DNA of 30,878 nt from Guillardia theta CCMP2712 (Eukaryota > Cryptophyceae > Pyrenomonadales > Geminigeraceae), in the NCBI RefSeq assembly GCF_000315625.1, contig NW_005434581.1, positions 128,810 through 159,687 of the forward strand. Reading direction: 5' to 3'. The notes beneath the pieces are model-generated. The model was not told where the DNA came from. It was given only the letters and a program-made list of their open reading frames with translations, and did not search any database. The position numbers were made by a program, and so were the translations under genes. Shown here one piece after another: positions 23,429 through 30,878 of the stretch. Positions within the stretch are counted from its first letter, which is position 1. Each line of letters starts with the position of its first letter.

Positions 23429-23961
23429 GCTCGGAGGACGGGGCAGGCAGGGTCACATGCGGACGCTTTCGGGGGTACTAAAAGTTCCTTTATGTCGTTT
23501 TCCTAGTAACTGCTGCTGCCCTCTCAGTCTTGCTAATGGCCCTAAAAATAAAACTTGAATGCAGCCGCGCCGCGAGCGCCGGGCGCACTGGGCCGGCCCG
23601 CTGAGTGCCCGGGCCCGGCTCGCATGGGCCCCCAGGACCGTGACTGCAGGCTGATTACTTTGCCAAGTTGGCCTAATGCCGCAGTGCGGCGGAGTCGATC
23701 GATCAGACAGACTCACTTCTTGGATCGGATGAGTCGATGACACGGTCAGTGATAGTCAGCCTGTGAGACTCACACTCGCCACTGGGCCGCATGACTCTGT
23801 GATAACCGGGCGCTCAGCCGCTACCGTCGGAGACTCTGATCGGACCGTACGGCCCGCCGCCCGCCGCCGCTCGGCAGGTCCGGAGCCGCCCTGGCACGGT
23901 GGGACGCCGGGAAAGAGGAGTGGAAGTCACTCAGTTTACAGCACAAGGAGTTGCTGCTGGC
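23429..23961 (-). promoter_or_regulatory. GC-rich intergenic region, putative PPR-SMR promoter
   Basis: 533 bp separate the MSH2 stop codon from the PPR-SMR start; the genes are head-to-tail on the minus strand. The part at 23566-23640 is very GC-rich, including GGGCCGGCCCGC (23590-23601) and GCCCGGGCCCGGC (23608-23620). The part at 23740-23880 has several GACTC/GAGTC and CCGCCGCC motifs. No gene is seen. It presumably carries the MSH2 3' end and the PPR-SMR promoter. Confidence 0.45.
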
Positions 23962-29390
<5,429 letters not shown>

Positions 29391-29637
29391 GCTTGATCCA
29401 GGATCTAATCAAAAGTCAATGTGATTGTTCAGAATGCTCGACTATCTCCTATTTCATCGTCGAGCACACCCTTCAGATCAGATTCCTGCAGCTCACTCGG
29501 AGTTCACGTACCCGATTCTTCCTGACTTTGATTTCTGCGTGCTGCCTCCAATTATCCACATCCCCTGCCTCTCTGTCTCCCTCCTCGTCTTCATGCTCAG
29601 AGGCTCTGCTCCCTTGTCTTCCCGGGCTCTCTGCATA

Positions 29638-29774
<137 letters not shown>

Positions 29775-29910
29775 CACCTATCCTCCCCTCTCCTCGGAAC
29801 CGCCATGTTCGCATATTTCGCGCCAGTCTCTGCCCTTCTCACAAACTCGGGAATGGTGGCGGGGATGAGGGCTTTTCGGTCATAGCGGGGATGAGGTATT
29901 TATAAACACT

Positions 29911-30151
29911 TATAGTCAATCTTTGTCAACACAATATCTTCTATAGTCAATTTTTACCTAATGGCCGTAGAAAGTCTTCTAGTCAATCTATAATGTTGAT
30001 ACTGGGTCCTTTTGTCAAAGCAATAGGCCGTAGAAGTATTATAGTCAATGTATTTGTACTGCAAGAACCTGTCCATAGTCAATATTACTTATCCGAATAG
30101 ATAGCCTTATAGTCAACAGTCTTATCTCACCACACCGCCCCTATAGTCAAG
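29911..30151 (+). promoter_or_regulatory. Regularly spaced TAGTCAA motif array in a divergent promoter
   Basis: TATAGTCAAT or a one- to two-base variant starts at 29911, 29942, 29978, 30040, 30074, 30108 and 30142, with a weaker GTCAA copy at about 30010, all in one orientation. The last four steps are 34, 34 and 34 bp; the earlier ones 30-36. The intervening DNA is not repeated except for GGCCGTAGAA at 29963 and 30026. The array ends 10 bp before the ATG at 30162 and lies upstream of MSH2 on the other side. On the minus strand the core reads TTGACT. A binding-site array is inferred from conserved core plus spacing. Confidence 0.6.
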
Positions 30152-30161
30152 CAGCTACAAG

Positions 30162-30878
30162 ATGGCGCGAGGAACGGAGGGGACGGAGGAGCTCGAGGCT
30201 GCGGCGAAGGAGCTCGAGGCCTCGCTCGTCGCTCTCAGCCCCCCCAACCATCCCTCCAAGGTCAACTCCTCCTCCTCCTCTCCCGCTCCCTCTCCCGCTC
30301 CCTCTCCCTCCCTTGTTCCTCTTCGATTTGTTTATAGCATCCCTTGCCCTCGCCCGCTGTCTTGGCTGCTCCTTGTCTCTCAGCGTCCTGTCCTGCTGGC
30401 TCGACCCCATGCCTGATGGGTCTAGATGTGCGGCTGGAGTCCGATGCCGAGGAGAGAGCATGGCAGCCCTGCCGAAGCCTCGTGCGCGTGATCAGTCCTC
30501 AAACCTCTCTAAACTGATGCGGGCGGGACGAGAGGAGGGAGAGGGGTGGGAGGCGGCAGGAGGTCTGACAGAGGAGCAGGCACAGCTGAAGAAAGCAGAG
30601 GCGCTGGCGGAGAAGGGGCAGGCGATCGCGCAGAGGACAGGACAGTGGCTGAAGAAGCGACTGAGCGACCGAAACCTGGACCGAGGGGAGCGAGCGGAAC
30701 TGGAGAGCATCGGGAGGCGGTTTGAAGCGGCAGGAAGGAGGTTCGAGGAGGTGTCAAGGAAGGTGAGAGAGGGGAAGAGAAGACGGAGAGAGAGGGAGAG
30801 AAGGAGGAAGAAGACACAGACGCGACAGTGGGAAGGGTGTAAGGGGCTTGACGCAGGTGCTGGGAATATGCAAGCAAC
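30162..30878 (+). CDS. Unrecognised coiled-coil protein, 5' part (runs off the window)
   Basis: Exon 1 (30162-30260) encodes 33 aa starting MARGTEGTEELEAAAKELEA and ends at AAG|GTCAAC. A CT-rich intron follows. Exon 2 starts at 30478 or 30496 (both acceptors are in phase) and ends at 30762 before GTGAGAG. It encodes a charged, mostly helical stretch (LTEEQAQLKKAEALAEKG, RFEAAGRRFEEVSRK). A 94-nt intron with acceptor GACGCAG leads to exon 3 at 30857 (VLGICKQ...), cut by the window end. Heptad-like Leu/Ala/Arg/Glu spacing suggests a coiled coil or helical bundle. I do not recognise the family and assign no function. It shares its upstream region with MSH2. Confidence 0.6.

Noticed and set aside
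29911-30151. CRISPR-like array
   Set aside because: The repeated core is only 9-10 bp, spacing is variable and the setting is a nuclear eukaryotic promoter.

Overview
The window is nuclear DNA of a flagellated, probably single-celled eukaryote. It holds four complete protein-coding genes with spliceosomal introns, the start of a fifth, and many microsatellites. An axonemal-type dynein heavy chain implies cilia or flagella. A PPR-SMR gene implies organelle RNA metabolism. Very short introns (mostly 42-58 nt), GC-rich promoter-like blocks and several (TCC)n, (GA)n and (CTG)n tracts would fit an alga or protist such as a cryptophyte, but the sequence alone does not settle the taxon.

Layout: 1-1549 is a 5' flank with simple repeats and GC-rich palindromes. 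1550-15245 (+) is a dynein heavy chain of about 4508 aa in three exons. 15461-18475 (-) is a convergent voltage-gated K+ channel of the EAG/HCN/CNG superfamily, two exons, about 985 aa. 18476-20364 is repeat-rich intergenic DNA with long CT-rich and C-rich tracts. 20365-23428 (-) is a PPR-SMR protein, about 646 aa in eleven exons. 23429-23961 is a GC-rich promoter-like gap. 23962-29390 (-) is the mismatch-repair gene MSH2, about 968 aa, which I could assemble as 31 in-phase exons. 29391-30161 is a putative bidirectional promoter with a perfect (CTG)44 tract and a regularly spaced array of TAGTCAA motifs. 30162-30878 (+) is the start of an unrecognised coiled-coil gene that runs off the window.

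The genes do not form an obvious pathway. The most striking points are: (i) the dynein has lost the Walker A threonine, both Walker B acids and sensor I in AAA1, the site that powers every dynein I know, yet keeps long open exons; (ii) about eight TAGTCAA-type motifs recur roughly every 30-36 bp, settling to exactly 34 bp, just upstream of the last gene; (iii) MSH2 contains four introns that can only be spliced with GC-AG ends; (iv) MSH2, whose product guards microsatellites, carries a perfect (AG)61 tract in an intron and a perfect (CTG)44 tract just upstream. Exon boundaries were derived by hand from splice dinucleotides, reading-frame phase and similarity to the known families; they are predictions without transcript support.
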